A stretch of 64,000 nucleotides of DNA from NCBI RefSeq assembly GCF_029867415.1, contig NC_081183.1, forward strand, positions 118,596,514-118,660,513, in the 5' to 3' direction. Both the position numbers and the translations under genes were made by a program. This DNA is from Vicia villosa (Eukaryota; Streptophyta; Magnoliopsida; Fabales; Fabaceae). Under the pieces are notes generated by a model. It ran no database searches. It worked only from the letters and a program-made list of their open reading frames with translations, and was not told the origin of the DNA. Numbering within the stretch: position 1 is the first letter of the stretch; each line of letters starts with the position of its first letter. Below, one piece after another: positions 46,103 to 57,598 of this stretch.

Positions 46103-49100
46103 TGTTATACCCCAAAATTTGCCCGCGTCTTTTTTCAAGAAAACTCCAATCTAAAAATTAAGAGTCTCATATAATCATGGATTTTTATTTCAACAACTAT
46201 CCTGACATATGAAATACTTAGTTTTTTAGAATTTTTCTTATACAGTAATTTGGCTTGCAGTTGAATTTATTCTTACGCAAACGCCAAATACTGTTTATTA
46301 CTTCACACATGCTATTTATTTATTTACAGATAAATAGTACTGACACAATTGGTACAGAGTTAAAATCTTTTTGCAGGCGCAGAATCAGGAAACTCAGACT
46401 GTACTGGTAACAGTATATTAGTTATTTATTATGTCTATGTTTTAACAAGTCATGTAAATAAACTTTAATCTTTCACATTAAACAAAAACAACAAAAAAAG
46501 AAAATTAACTTGGACTGTTGATTTTTCACTCTAACTGCTACGTCAATACCTGAACAGTCAGTTGACAGCCAAACTGCTGGCAGTACAATTCTCAGTGTTT
46601 TGTACCATCAATCAAATCAATCTTTTACAATTCAAAATTCCAAGATTTTTGTTCTAGAAGTCTTCTGAATATCACGCGATTAGCAGAGACTCAACACTGC
46701 ACAAAAATCAGGTACGCTTAACTGTCTCCTACACAAACAGTCCCTGACTAGGGTTTTCTTGTTTTTACAGGAGAAACAAGCTTTTGAGACCTCAAATGGA
46801 TTTCATGCACATCCATATATCTCAAAGTACCATCATACAAATTTTCAAACTTCAATTCACTCAGACGCACCGTCAGCAGCTCAAACAGTCAACAGACGAC
46901 CCGTTTGACCCAAAAGGTCAACAGACAGTCAAAAATGAAATTTTTTGTCAAAGTCCATATTTTGTCAAAGGATTCATCATTTGATCATTGGATGATCATA
47001 ATTCATCAAGGAAAGATCAAAAATCAACAAAACCCTAAGATTCAAAATTAGGGTTTTTGCCTGAAAAGTCAACCCAACTTTGACTGATCATAACTCTCTC
47101 ATCCTTCATCCAAAAAATTCAAACCAAAGCCCATTTTGAAGGAAATTCAATTATCTTTCAAATGAAATTGATCCCATGGTCATTGCATCCACCATTTGAA
47201 AAATATGACCAAAGACATTACAGGTCATTTTCAAAGTCAACAAAAAGACACTTTTTCCAAAAGGACACACAAGGAGCATCAAAAATCATTTTGACATGAG
47301 ACCAAAGGCATTGGTTAGAGGACTCTTTGAGGTTTTTAAAAAGTGCAAGATCTCCTTCATATGACAAAAATTGAGGGATTTACACCTTGTTGAAGTTGGC
47401 TAAATTTTGGGAAAATGCATGAAACCAACATTGCTCAAAAATGCATTTTTTCCAAATGGGGCCAAGTTTTCATGGTTCAAACATCATTTCCATAATATTA
47501 TGGGCCTCCCACGACCAAGACAAGGCCCACACCTTTTTTTTATCCATTTTTTGCTTAATTTTATCTTATTTTAAGATTAAATTAAAATAAAAATGAATGG
47601 ATAATGGGTAGCTTACAATCCAAGCATGACTCACCCAAGGAATCTCTGATTTTCTGCAGAGAATTGAAGAGCAAGGCAAGAGCATTGAAGAGAAGAAGAC
47701 TTGGTCAATAATTCAAAGGTTTTTAATATAAAAAAATCAAGAATTCCACAAAGGCAACTAGATGCTTCTTGGCTTCAATTCTAAGCACAACATAGTCTAT
47801 ATAAAGGCTATAACACTTCACAATCAGAAGAGACAGAAATCAGAGCCATTCTTATGCTTGTACCATGCTTGTAACCACTTAAACTTTTCAAAGAAATTTC
47901 AAATTTGAATTTTTAATTTCAGTCACTTTCAATACAAACTAAGCATTCAAACATCACCTCTGAGCTTCACTGAAACTATTCCAATCAATTGCAAGTCTTA
48001 AACCTCACTGAATCGAGCTACACAGGTCACGATTTGCTCAAACTAAAACTGACTTGTATCTCATAACACAAGCATATCTAGCACGATGTAGACATATATT
48101 TGAACTTGGTGTGGTGTGTAGATCATTTCTGGAACTTTAATTGAGTTTTAGACGCTTACACACGAAGTTACCATTCTAGGGTTCATAATCTCAAAATTAG
48201 GGCTTTCTGAAATAGGCAAAATTAGAGGATCTAAGTGGTACCATTGAGTTCGTATGGATCAGACGAGTTGAATGGATAGGTCGCGCCAAATTTATTTTTA
48301 GGTTTACCCCTATTCGTTATTTTGCAGGTCTGAAGCTCATCAATTACAGCGCTCTTTTCATAAAAGCGCTGTAAAAGGTCCTAGCGAGAGGTTGAAGATG
48401 ATGAGGTGTCCCTACCTCATTGGACAGCCAGCGCGCGCGTTCTTTTGAATTTTCCACTAATCCAGTGCTTTGCAGGTGTATTGATGGCCATGTGTCTCAA
48501 TATCTGAGCCTTCAGATTCACTTTCCAGCTCATCCAACGCACCTGACACGCCAGTCCATACCATGGACTCTCCAATCAACCACATCTGATTAGTATCCTT
48601 TTATTTTCTATTTTATTTTAATTTTCTTTGCAAAATTAATTAAAAATAGTTTTAAAAATCCAAAAAATACACAAAAAATATTTTTAGACTTCTAAAATAA
48701 TATATTATTTTCTGAAATAAAAATATTTTATTTTTCTTCAAAATTTCAATATTTTGCATAATTAATTAGTATATATTTATACATTTGCTTTTTAATTATT
48801 CTAACCAATCAAAAATCATAAAAAAAAAAATTGTTCTTTATATAAAATATTGTTTATATATTATAAACTAATTTTGTACATATTTTGAATAATTTTCTCT
48901 TTGAGTTTTAATTATTTATGTAATTATTTGCATAATTATGTATTAATTAGCTTAATCAATTTCAAAAATTCCAAAAAAATTAGTTTTGTTTTAAAATTAA
49001 TTGACAAATATTTTGTACATATTTTAAACTTAAATTCTAGGTTTAAATATATTTTCATCCTTTTTCTTCATTTTAATTTAATTAATCATGCATTAATTAT

Positions 49101-50060
49101 AATTAAAATCAATCATAAAAAAAATCCAAAAACATGCCTTTTATTTTTCTTGCAATTTAAAATCCTAGATAAATGTATAGGATGTCAAAATCATGTAAAT
49201 AGGCTAGTTTACATTTCCTGCACAATCGATGTAATAGCGTAGATTTACTTTCCGCACTTTACATTTCCGCATTTTAATTTCCAGCTAATATAAACTGCGT
49301 GTATGTCAAAGATAAAATTGAACCGTTAGATCACTAACTTCAAAGATAAAATATCTGAATACAAACACAATCACACTTGCACCTTTTAAGGCAATCCCTT
49401 CTCATTCTTTTCAAAATCAAAGTCAAAATTCCACTGTTTCGAGTACAAAATCGAACCTTTTGTTTGTATCCGGTGAAAGGATAGATTTTTAAAGGAAATA
49501 AGGATAAAGACCTTACAACTCAGGGTAGACCTCCTAGTTTGCTTGCTCAAATCAAAACAAACAAAATTCTCATACACTGTTGTTTTTCAAAACAAAACCT
49601 TCCAAAAAGACAATACTTTGTATACATCCAAACACGGATCATTACAAAGTTAACGTTCTTTTCAAAACATCTCTCGAAAGATAAACAAACATTTTGTATA
49701 CATCTGCACAAGGATCATTACAAATTCAATTTACAAAGGTATTTGAAACCACATATGAGCATTCTAAAGCAATTGAAAAGTGATCGAAAAACAAGTGAGC
49801 TAAGCAAACTTAAGAGCCCATGGATAACCATGGATACAAAGGGTGCTAACACCTTCCCTTTGTATAACCTACCCCCTTACCCAGAATTTCTTAAAGGTCT
49901 TTTTTCTGTTTCTTTTATAAACCTTTCCTTAATTGGATAAAATAAAAGGGTGGCGACTCTGTGAATTTTCAAAAATGCGAAAGCATAAGCGATAAAAAAG
50001 AGTCAGTTCACGTATCTCTCCCGCTCAGAGGTATGGCCCGAGAAAAAATGAAGGTCCACA
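46103..50060 (+). mobile_element. Ogre 3' LTR
   Basis: 3958 bp, TG...CA, nearly identical to the 5' LTR. It holds the same TATA box (47797-47805). A 24-bp stretch at 47277-47300 flanked by a GAG repeat is absent from the 5' LTR, and is probably a deletion there or a gain here. The flank CTAAC at 50061-50065 is the second target duplication. Confidence 0.9.
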
Positions 50061-51873
50061 CTAACCATCTGGACAATGACCCGTTCAGTAATCTCCATGA
50101 GATATAACATTCATTGACCTAGGAACCCTGCACATTCTACCCACTGTGACAAACCCTGCACAACCAACCTGTTGTGACTAACCCTGCACAGCAAACCACT
50201 ATGACTAACTTCTGATAATGAACCGTTCAGTGATCCCATCAGGATATATCGTTCATCTATCTTCTGGAGATTACAAGTGTGCTTCTTAGATAAGCAGATT
50301 GTATCCTATTCTAAGTCCATATATTTTAAGATATAACACACTACGAGCAACAACTCTATGTGTTTTACATTTTAAATACAAGAAACAGATGTCTTGCAGT
50401 CTTCTACTCTTCAGCTTCTAGATGGGATATTCGCTTTACTGATTGATAAGCAGAATACAAATATTTGCTCTTTTCTGATGATTGCTTCTTCAATCCGATC
50501 TTCATCTTTATTCTTCTTTAAGCAGTTTAAGAGCAACATCTCTTATGTAGATTTGCTTCTTTGATCCTTTCCTTGAATATAGAGGTTGACGTATTGGAGC
50601 AATACATCCTTCTTGTAAGACCAACTCCTTTAATTCTGATTAAGCATATGTTGAGCAATTGCTCGTGGAATTGATTGCTTCTTCTGAAATATCTTCATCT
50701 TCTTTTCCCAGAATCACATAAGGAGTAGAAGCTCTTATATCTTTTGATTCTGTCTTCATCATCAACTTTTGATGCATCTTTAGTGAGTGTACTGCTCAGT
50801 TCTCTTGTGAAGCATACTGCTCATTTACCAGGAACTGTCTGTCTTCTCTTGAGCTTTTCTTCTAGCAGGCTGATGTTAATAACGGTATTGTTCCATCATA
50901 CACTTCATGTATGTTTCCTCTTGTGTAACTTCTGAAACATGTCTTCAACATTTCTTCTTTCATATTTTCATGCTCAGTTTCTCACTACAGATTCTCTTCT
51001 GAAATATTTCTTGATCTTCACTCTGTAGATGTATCCTGGATACATACTCTGATGCTCACTCTGGATGCATACTCAGATGCATACCTAGACACATAACAGA
51101 ACGCATACATTCACATTTTGAAGATTGGTCTATTTATAGAGCTTGGTATGTTACCATTGGAGTTTAGCCGTTGAGATTTGAATATTGCTTTGAAGGCCTT
51201 TTTCTTGATTAGCTCATGAATGACAAATGTTGCTCTTGGCAGAACCTTATCTTCAACATAATGATTACAGTGGATGGCGTGTTTCTTTGTTTAAGCTTTT
51301 CTTTCCAAGGCGCTGCTTGTGGGTTGCTTGTTCTCTCAACCATAGGAGTTGATCCATTTAATGTTGCAGCGGTTTTGCATGTGATGATGTTTCTAACGGC
51401 TCTCCCTTATATTCTAAGCTCTTTATATTTTACTCAATTTGTATGCTGAGCTGTAGATTCTTCATTGGCTTGTATATGACTTCAACTGATGTTCGTATGT
51501 TATATGTCACTGTATTGTAGTCTTCAGAACTTGTAACTTCAGAACTTTTGATCCTCATACTTGCGTGATCTTCTGATGTTGTGTGCTCTTTCTAAATAAG
51601 CTTGTTTTCCATCTTAGCTTGTTTGCTTCTTTGTCTGCTGTCTTTGGCAGTTGATGTGTTCTGGATCAGAACATCTGATGAATGATGTTTAGCCTCGTCG
51701 ATCTTCTGGATGTAGTTGTTGTATTCTTTTTCTGATGAATCATGTATAAGATTTATAACATAGTATTTGCACACAAAATGAAACCATTAGTAATAAAATT
51801 GTTACTCACAAAATATATGCTTGTTATCATCAAAACTAGATTCTGAACATAGATTCTCAATCTTGTTCTAACA
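50061..51873 (-). mobile_element. 3' LTR of outer element, proximal piece
   Basis: On the minus strand this is the LTR start (TGTTAGAACAAGATTGAGAA at 51873) down to the Ogre insertion point. It carries a TATA box CTATAAATAG (about 51139-51130, minus) as in the other LTR. Open frames at 50744, 51216 and 51592 recur in the partner LTR only in part and are not genes. Confidence 0.85.
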
Positions 51874-52240
51874 ATCTCCCCCTTTTTGATGATGAAAAAA
51901 TCCATGTATTTTGATGGAAAAATTTTATGAGAGGATAATAATTAAGAAAGTAAACTTCATCTCATTTTTCATGTTTAATCAAGCAACTTTAATTTTGATC
52001 AAAATGTAATCTTTTTATTTTCCTTTTCTCCCCCTTTTTGTTATCATCAAAAAGTGATTAAGAAGGTAGGATCAAACTTAGAAATAATTTGTCCCCCTGA
52101 GATACATACTCTCCCCTTGAGCTAGGTTCCCTTATGAATTACTTTCTGATTTATGGCTCCCCCTGAAATAAGTAATCCTATTTGTTTCTGATTCATCTTT
52201 TCTTAAGTTTTAACAATCTCCCTCTGAGATAATCAACAAG
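51874..52240 (-). other. Polypurine tract and polypurine-like repeats
   Basis: Directly before the 3' LTR (minus strand) is ATCAAAAAGGGGGAGAT (51893-51874). Similar minus-strand motifs recur away from the LTR: CAAAAAGGGGGAGAAAA (about 52043-52026), CTCAGGGGGACA (about 52102), TTTCAGGGGGAGCC (about 52170-52157) and CTCAGAGGGAGA (about 52228). Such copies are common in the SIRE lineage. Confidence 0.7.
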
Positions 52241-52321
52241 CATTTGTAGCATGTAAAATTACCATTAGAGAATTAGCACTTATATGGTTTAGTAAAAAAA
52301 ATCATTTCACATCAACACATA

Positions 52322-53045
52322 TTACAGTTGAGAATAGTCAAACGTAAATTCTTCATAGTTATAGCTGCGCATTATGTCACTGGTTGTAGACTCAGCTTGT
52401 TGAATACTAGTCAGGATTCCATCTTCTTCAAAGAGTTCAGAGAGAACTCTGTCGTATGGTATGTAGCATGTGTCCTGAGAGTTTCGAGAGAACATGATCG
52501 ATTCCTTTAGTTGTGTGATGATAATGGCTGGAAGATCAAACCGATGACATCTTCGAAAGTGTATAGCTAAAAGTCTGTCTCTTGCAGATAGAATGTTATG
52601 ACAGATTCCTCTTGGTACCAGGTTTGAGTTTATAAAGGTAGACCAGATTCTGCACATGGGTTTTAGATTTTTCGGATTGTTGTAATACCTTCTTTTAGGA
52701 TCAGGAAGCCTGAGGAATTGAGGACTCTGGACATGATTTATATGATCAACTAATTCAAAGGAAACAAAGTTTGGATGAGTTGAACATATAACTGCATTAG
52801 CAATGGAGTCTTTAGTGATAATGATTCTGAAATTGAATATACTGGAAGAAATGCTTCTTCCATCACTGCTGACTGATGCATGTAGCCTAAAATCTTTGAC
52901 CAGGTTTGGATAAACAGGTTTTCTAAGGATTTCTTTGTATCAGAACCATCTTTGATAAGCAAAGACCTTATGGAGAAGGTATTCATCTGATGATTTTCCC
53001 AGTTGCTTCTCGACCAGGACTTCTAGCAGGTTCTCATCACCATGG
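52322..53045 (-). pseudogene. Plant transposon-protein-like domain, copy A
   Basis: Minus-strand frame, broken by a stop near 52925, with a 111-residue open end (52657-52322). Motifs: RKPVYPNLVKDF, then SFELVDHINHVQSPQFLR, CRIWSTFINSNLVPRG and SARDRLLAIHF. The order W-x-F-x-x-x-N-L-x-P, then R-D-R-x-L, resembles the putative plant transposon protein (Transposase_32-like, also labelled envelope-like) domain known from legume LTR elements; this is from memory of the family. It lies where SIRE elements carry their env-like frame, upstream of the polypurine tract. It is related to copy B (54508-53820). No reaction can be assigned. Confidence 0.55.
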
Positions 53046-53819
53046 AAGGTTTGAATGGACATGATGGTTGGTTTTTCTTGAGGAAGATAGATTCTTCAAT
53101 TGAAGGTTTGAATGAGATGAGTTGCTGAATGATGATGTTAATTAGGAGAAATATATAGTGGTAAATCGGAAGTGTAATTGACATTTTGGCTTGATTTTGG
53201 GGGTAGCTACGGGAAGGATACCTAGACACTAGAGTTTATCATTACTGAGAGTGGTTTCCAAACAAATGTATGACTCTTGAGATATCAAAGGAACAATAAC
53301 ACAATAAATGTTCAGACTATAAAGACAGGCAGGACAATTATCCTAATCATGGTTCCTAGGTGTTAATCGTGTGAGCTTTCATTTTTGCCTCTTGAGAAGT
53401 GTTCCTAATTAATAGTTAAGCCGTTTTTGGAAATGATTATGTTTTTCATGGAGACTTAAAATTAATTTTCATTTCTTCTGTTTAACCACTTCTTTCTGGT
53501 TTGAAGTCTGTAAGTCTTTGACACTTGAACATGAAATTTTTCTTAGAAAACAGTTAAGGCAATGTAATCATAAGTTCCTTAATTATATCTAAGAAAGTGT
53601 AAATCTAGAGAAGATGAATCTAGTTATGTTCTTATATTGAGTTAATCTGACAGGAATGATTTAATCATTGATTTTACTTAAGAACATAGGGTACAAATTT
53701 AATCACTGGATTGCTGCAATCCTAGACTTAAATAAACACTTCTTGTTCTACTGATCCTGATTGAGCATATTCTAATTTGAACTTCATCGTGGATTTCTCC
53801 GTGAGAGAAATTAGTGCTC

Positions 53820-54508
53820 AAGCTCTTCTATCTTTTCAACCCGATCACATCTTTCAGACGTGAGTGCTCTCTCAACTAGGCTAACAAATCTAAAGATATC
53901 ATCGTTCATGATTATCTCAGAAATATCACTTTCACATAAGGTATGTGAAAGTGATCCTGATTTCTGGATATGGTGATTGTGTCTTTACGGTAACTGAAGA
54001 TTGTTTTAGGAAGGTTAATCCTATGGTGGTACGACAATAGAAAAACCAATACCCGGTCACTATGGTTCAGGACATCCCTGACTGACATTCTAGGACGAAG
54101 GTTTGTTAAGATGAATTTGAACCAGATTTTTGGATAATGAATAAGGTTTTCAGGGTTGTTTGGATCATAAGGAACAGAATCATTGAACAGGATTTTGAAG
54201 AATTCAACTAATCTTAAATCAGATTGGAATTCTTCAAGAGTGACTCCAGCTTAGACACGTCCTGTAGCATTAACAACAAATGAAAGGGTAACAAAAATGG
54301 GAAGCTTAAAGATTTCAGAGGAAATGGTGTTCCCATCATCACTGATTCTAGCAAATTTCCATAATTCTTTTACCAGAATAAGGTAAACAGGGCCTCGAAG
54401 CATAGTGAAGTAATTTGTCCAATTTTGAACTTGAAAACTTGATATGAATTCTCTAGCATCTTGTAGGAGGAAGGTGAGGTTTGGATCTTTCTCGGTAATG
54501 ACCTTCAT
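53820..54508 (-). pseudogene. Plant transposon-protein-like domain, copy B
   Basis: Minus-strand frame starting MKVITEKDPN, open for 85 residues and then, past a single TAA (54253-54251), continuing in the same frame for more than 100 codons. Motifs: NWTNYFTMLRGPVYLILVKE, SEIFKLPIF, DPNNPENLIHYPKIWFKF, TNLRPRM, HSDRVLVFLL. The arrangement parallels copy A piece by piece (PVY-LVK, then F...P, then IW-F-NL-P-R), so the two are diverged tandem copies. The lone stop may be recent. Function unknown. Confidence 0.55.
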
Positions 54509-54519
54509 ATAGTTTACAT

Positions 54520-55329
54520 ACGGTAAGTCATTGTTGACATGTCTAATGGATATGAGATAGCTTTGAAGAGTTTATATTTGGGAGGATGAGAATTTTCGAT
54601 GAGAATTGTTTAGGTTAAAAATATGTATATGTAGGGAGAAAAAAGGAACTGTTAGTCATGATGTGACAGAGTTCTGATGCCAATTTTAAGGCTTTTGTCT
54701 TTTCTTGATGTGTTGAGAGCATGCATGAACAGATGAAAGATACTGACATACGTTAGGTTCTAGTTTGACTGAGGGTAGGTGACTACAACTATCCTATTGC
54801 AAGTTATCTAAGGTATATGGGGAGCAGAGCTGAAGGTGAGGTAGGTGAGTGTGGCTATACAGGAATCCTTTATGTAAGTGCTTAGGAATGATAAATGCAT
54901 TTAATACACAATATACAAAAGAGATTTTAAACAATAAATAATCACACACATGAACATAATGATAAGAAGGTAATGTTTAGAAAGATTTGACCATCATAGA
55001 AGGTAATCCTTTCTTTTGAGCATGAGTATCTTCTGATGTAGAGGTTCAGTCTTTTTCTTCTTCTGATCTTCGTCTTTGAAGAGTCTTCATTTCTTAACTT
55101 GATTTTGCCTGAATGTGCTCGATCAATCTGTCTTGTTTTATCTTCTGATTTTGAATGTCTTCATTTGAGCATGTTTAATTCTTTCTGATGTCTTGAGTTC
55201 TTATTTTGACATCTTTTGATAATACTGAGTGTTTGAATATGACGTTGATCTTTAGCCCAGTGTTGTTTTTCTCCTCCTGGATCTCTCTACACTGTTAAGT
55301 GTTTGATCTTGAGATCAAAACAGAGCCAT
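54520..55329 (-). other. Leader region of the outer element
   Basis: Between the primer site and copy B on the minus strand there is no open frame of note. T- and C-rich stretches on the plus strand (55050-55210) correspond to GAAGA-rich leader RNA. Confidence 0.5.
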
Positions 55330-55343
55330 GCTCTGATACCAAT
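55330..55343 (-). other. Primer binding site of outer element (Met-tRNA)
   Basis: On the minus strand the 5' LTR end CTCCACCTTCA is followed by ATTGGTATCAGAGC, complementary to initiator methionine tRNA. This is the usual SIRE arrangement and fixes the orientation. Confidence 0.85.
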
Positions 55344-57598
55344 TGAAGGTGGAGAAAAACACAAGAAAGAGAGGGATTGAATTGTGTTCTTTATCAACTA
55401 AAATTCCCTTTCTTTTTCTTTAACGTCTTTTCTTTCTTTTGTTTAATCATCTATTGGATTATGCTTTGATGTTGCAGAAGCATGAAAATGTAGAACTACA
55501 TAACCAATAAGATGTTCATTTTAACTTCTAAAGGATATCAGAGCTTCTGACTTGCTCAGTACAGTTCTGCAGATTAAATCTTGGAAGTTCTAAGTTAAAA
55601 TGACATGTGTAGAAAGTAAAAGACACATTCATTTTTATCCTGGTTCACCTTCTGACTAAGGCTACCTCCAGTCCACATTCCTTAGGTGATTTGCCTCTCA
55701 ACAGAGGTCTTAATCCATTATAACCAAATCATGATTACAACCGTACGATCCTACGTCGTGACTAACAACCTGCACAGCCCACTGTTGTGACTAACCATCT
55801 GGACAATGACCCGTTTAGTGATTTCCACGAGATATAACATTCATTGACTCAGGAACCCTGCACATTCTACCCACTGTGACAAACCCTGCACAACCAACCT
55901 GTTGTGACTAACCCTGCACAACAAACCCATGTGACTAACTTCTTATAATGAACCGTTCAGTGATCCCATCAGGATATAACGTTCATCTATCTTCTGGAGA
56001 TTACAAGTGTGATTCTTAGTTAAGCAGATTGTCTCCTATTCTATGTCCATATTCTAAGATATAACACACTACAAGCAAAAACTCTATGTGTTTTACATTT
56101 TAAATACAAGAAACAGATGTCTTGCAGTCTTCTAGTCTTCAGCTACTAGATGGGATATTCGCTTTACTGATTGATAAGTAGAATTCAAATATTTGCTCTT
56201 TTATGATGATTGCGTCTTCAATCTGATCTTCATCTTTATTCTTCTTTAAGCAGTTTAAGAGCAACATCTCTTATGTAGATTTTCTTCTTTGATTCTTTCC
56301 TTGAATATGGAGGTTGAAGTTTTTGAGAAATCACTCCTTCTTGTAAGATCAACTCCTTTAATTCTGATTAAGCATATGTTGAGTAATTGCTCGTGGAATT
56401 GATTACTTCTTCAGAAATATCTTCATCTTCTTTTCCCAGAATCACATAAGGAGCAGCAGCTCTTATATCTTTTGATTCTGTCTTCATCATCAACTTTCGA
56501 TGCATCTTTCGTGAGTGTACTGCTCAGTTCTCCTATGAAGCATCCTGCTCATTTAGCAAGAACTGTCTGTCTTCTCTTGAGATTTTCTTCTAGCAGGCTG
56601 ATGTTAATAACGTTATTATTCCATCATACACTTCATGTATGTTGCCTCTTGTGTAACTTCTGATACATGTCTTCAACATTTCTTCTTTCATATTTTCATG
56701 CTCAGTTTCTCACTACAGATTTTCTTCTGAAATATTTCTTGATCTTCACTCTGTAGATGTATCCTGGATACATACTATGATACTCACTCTGGATGCATAC
56801 TCAGATGCATACCTAGACACATACCAGAACGCATACATTCACAATTTGAAGCTTGGTCTATTTATAGAGCTTGGTATGTTACCATTGGAGTTTAGCCGTT
56901 GAGATTTGAATATTGCTTTGAAGGCCTTTTTCTCGATTAGCTCATGAATGACAAATGTCGCTCTTGGAAGAACCTTATCTTCAACATGATGATTACAGTG
57001 GATGGCGTGTTTCTTTGTTTAAGCCTGTATTTCCAATGCGTTGCATGTGGGTTGCTTCTGCTCTCAACCTTGGGAGTTTATCCATTTAATGTTGCAGCTA
57101 TTTTGCATGTGATGATGTTTCTAACGGCTCTCCCTTAGATTCTAAGCTCTTTATATTTTACTAAATTTGTATGCTGAGCTGTAGATTCTTCATTGGCTTG
57201 TATATGACTTCAACTGATGTTTGTATGTTATATGTCATTGTATCGTAGTCTTCAGAACTTGTAACTTCATAACTTCTGGTCCTCATACTTGCATGATCTT
57301 CTGATGTTGCGTGCTCTTTCTAAATAAGCTTATTTTCCATCTTTGCTTGTTTGCTTCTTTATCTGCTGTCTCTGGGAGTTGATGTATTCTAGATCAGAAC
57401 ATTTGATGAATGATGTTTAGCTTCGTCAATCTTCAGGATGTAGTTGTTGTATTTTTTTGATGAATCCTGTATAAGATTTATAACATAGTATCTGCACACT
57501 AAATGAAACCATTACTAATAAAATTGTTACTCACGAAATATATGCTTGTTATCATCAAAACTAGATTTTGAACATAGATTATCAATCTTGTTCTAACA
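55344..57598 (-). mobile_element. 5' LTR of outer SIRE/Maximus-like element
   Basis: 2255 bp; on the minus strand TGTTAGAACAAGATTGATAA...CTCCACCTTCA. It contains TTTTGATGATAACAAGC near the start and a TATA box CTATAAATAG (about 56877-56868). It aligns over its length with the split 3' LTR, with many single-base differences. Confidence 0.87.

Larger units (their letters stand above)
27233..50060 (+). mobile_element. Ogre-type Ty3/gypsy retrotransposon
   Basis: The element starts TGTTATACCCCAAAATTTGC and ends GGTCCACA, with perfect 5-bp target duplications CTAAC at 27228-27232 and 50061-50065. Order: 5' LTR, primer site, ORF1, gag, protease, intron, RT-RH-aRH-integrase, repeat-rich 3' UTR, polypurine tract, 3' LTR. 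The long LTRs, extra ORF1 before gag, intron between protease and RT, second RNase H and Arg-tRNA-type primer site identify the Ogre group of the Tat lineage, abundant in pea-tribe legumes. The total is 22.8 kb, of which 3.2 kb is a later solo LTR in gag. ORF1 and pol are open. Confidence 0.93.
26803..57598 (-). mobile_element. Outer SIRE/Maximus-like non-autonomous LTR element (hosts Ogre)
   Basis: On the minus strand the order is 5' LTR (57598-55344), Met-tRNA primer site, a 3.47-kb internal region (55343-51874), polypurine tract, and 3' LTR. The 3' LTR is in two pieces (51873-50061 and 27232-26803) because Ogre is inserted in it. The flanks give a near-matching 5-bp target duplication (GACAA and GCCAA). 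Without Ogre the element is about 8 kb. There is no gag, RT or integrase, so it must have been moved in trans. The two LTRs differ at many positions and by a 22-bp indel near their 3' ends, so it is clearly older than the Ogre inside it. Confidence 0.82.

Noticed and set aside
52322..54508. Host gene within the outer element
   Set aside because: The frames run in element sense between its primer site and polypurine tract, are duplicated and broken, and resemble transposon-borne domains.
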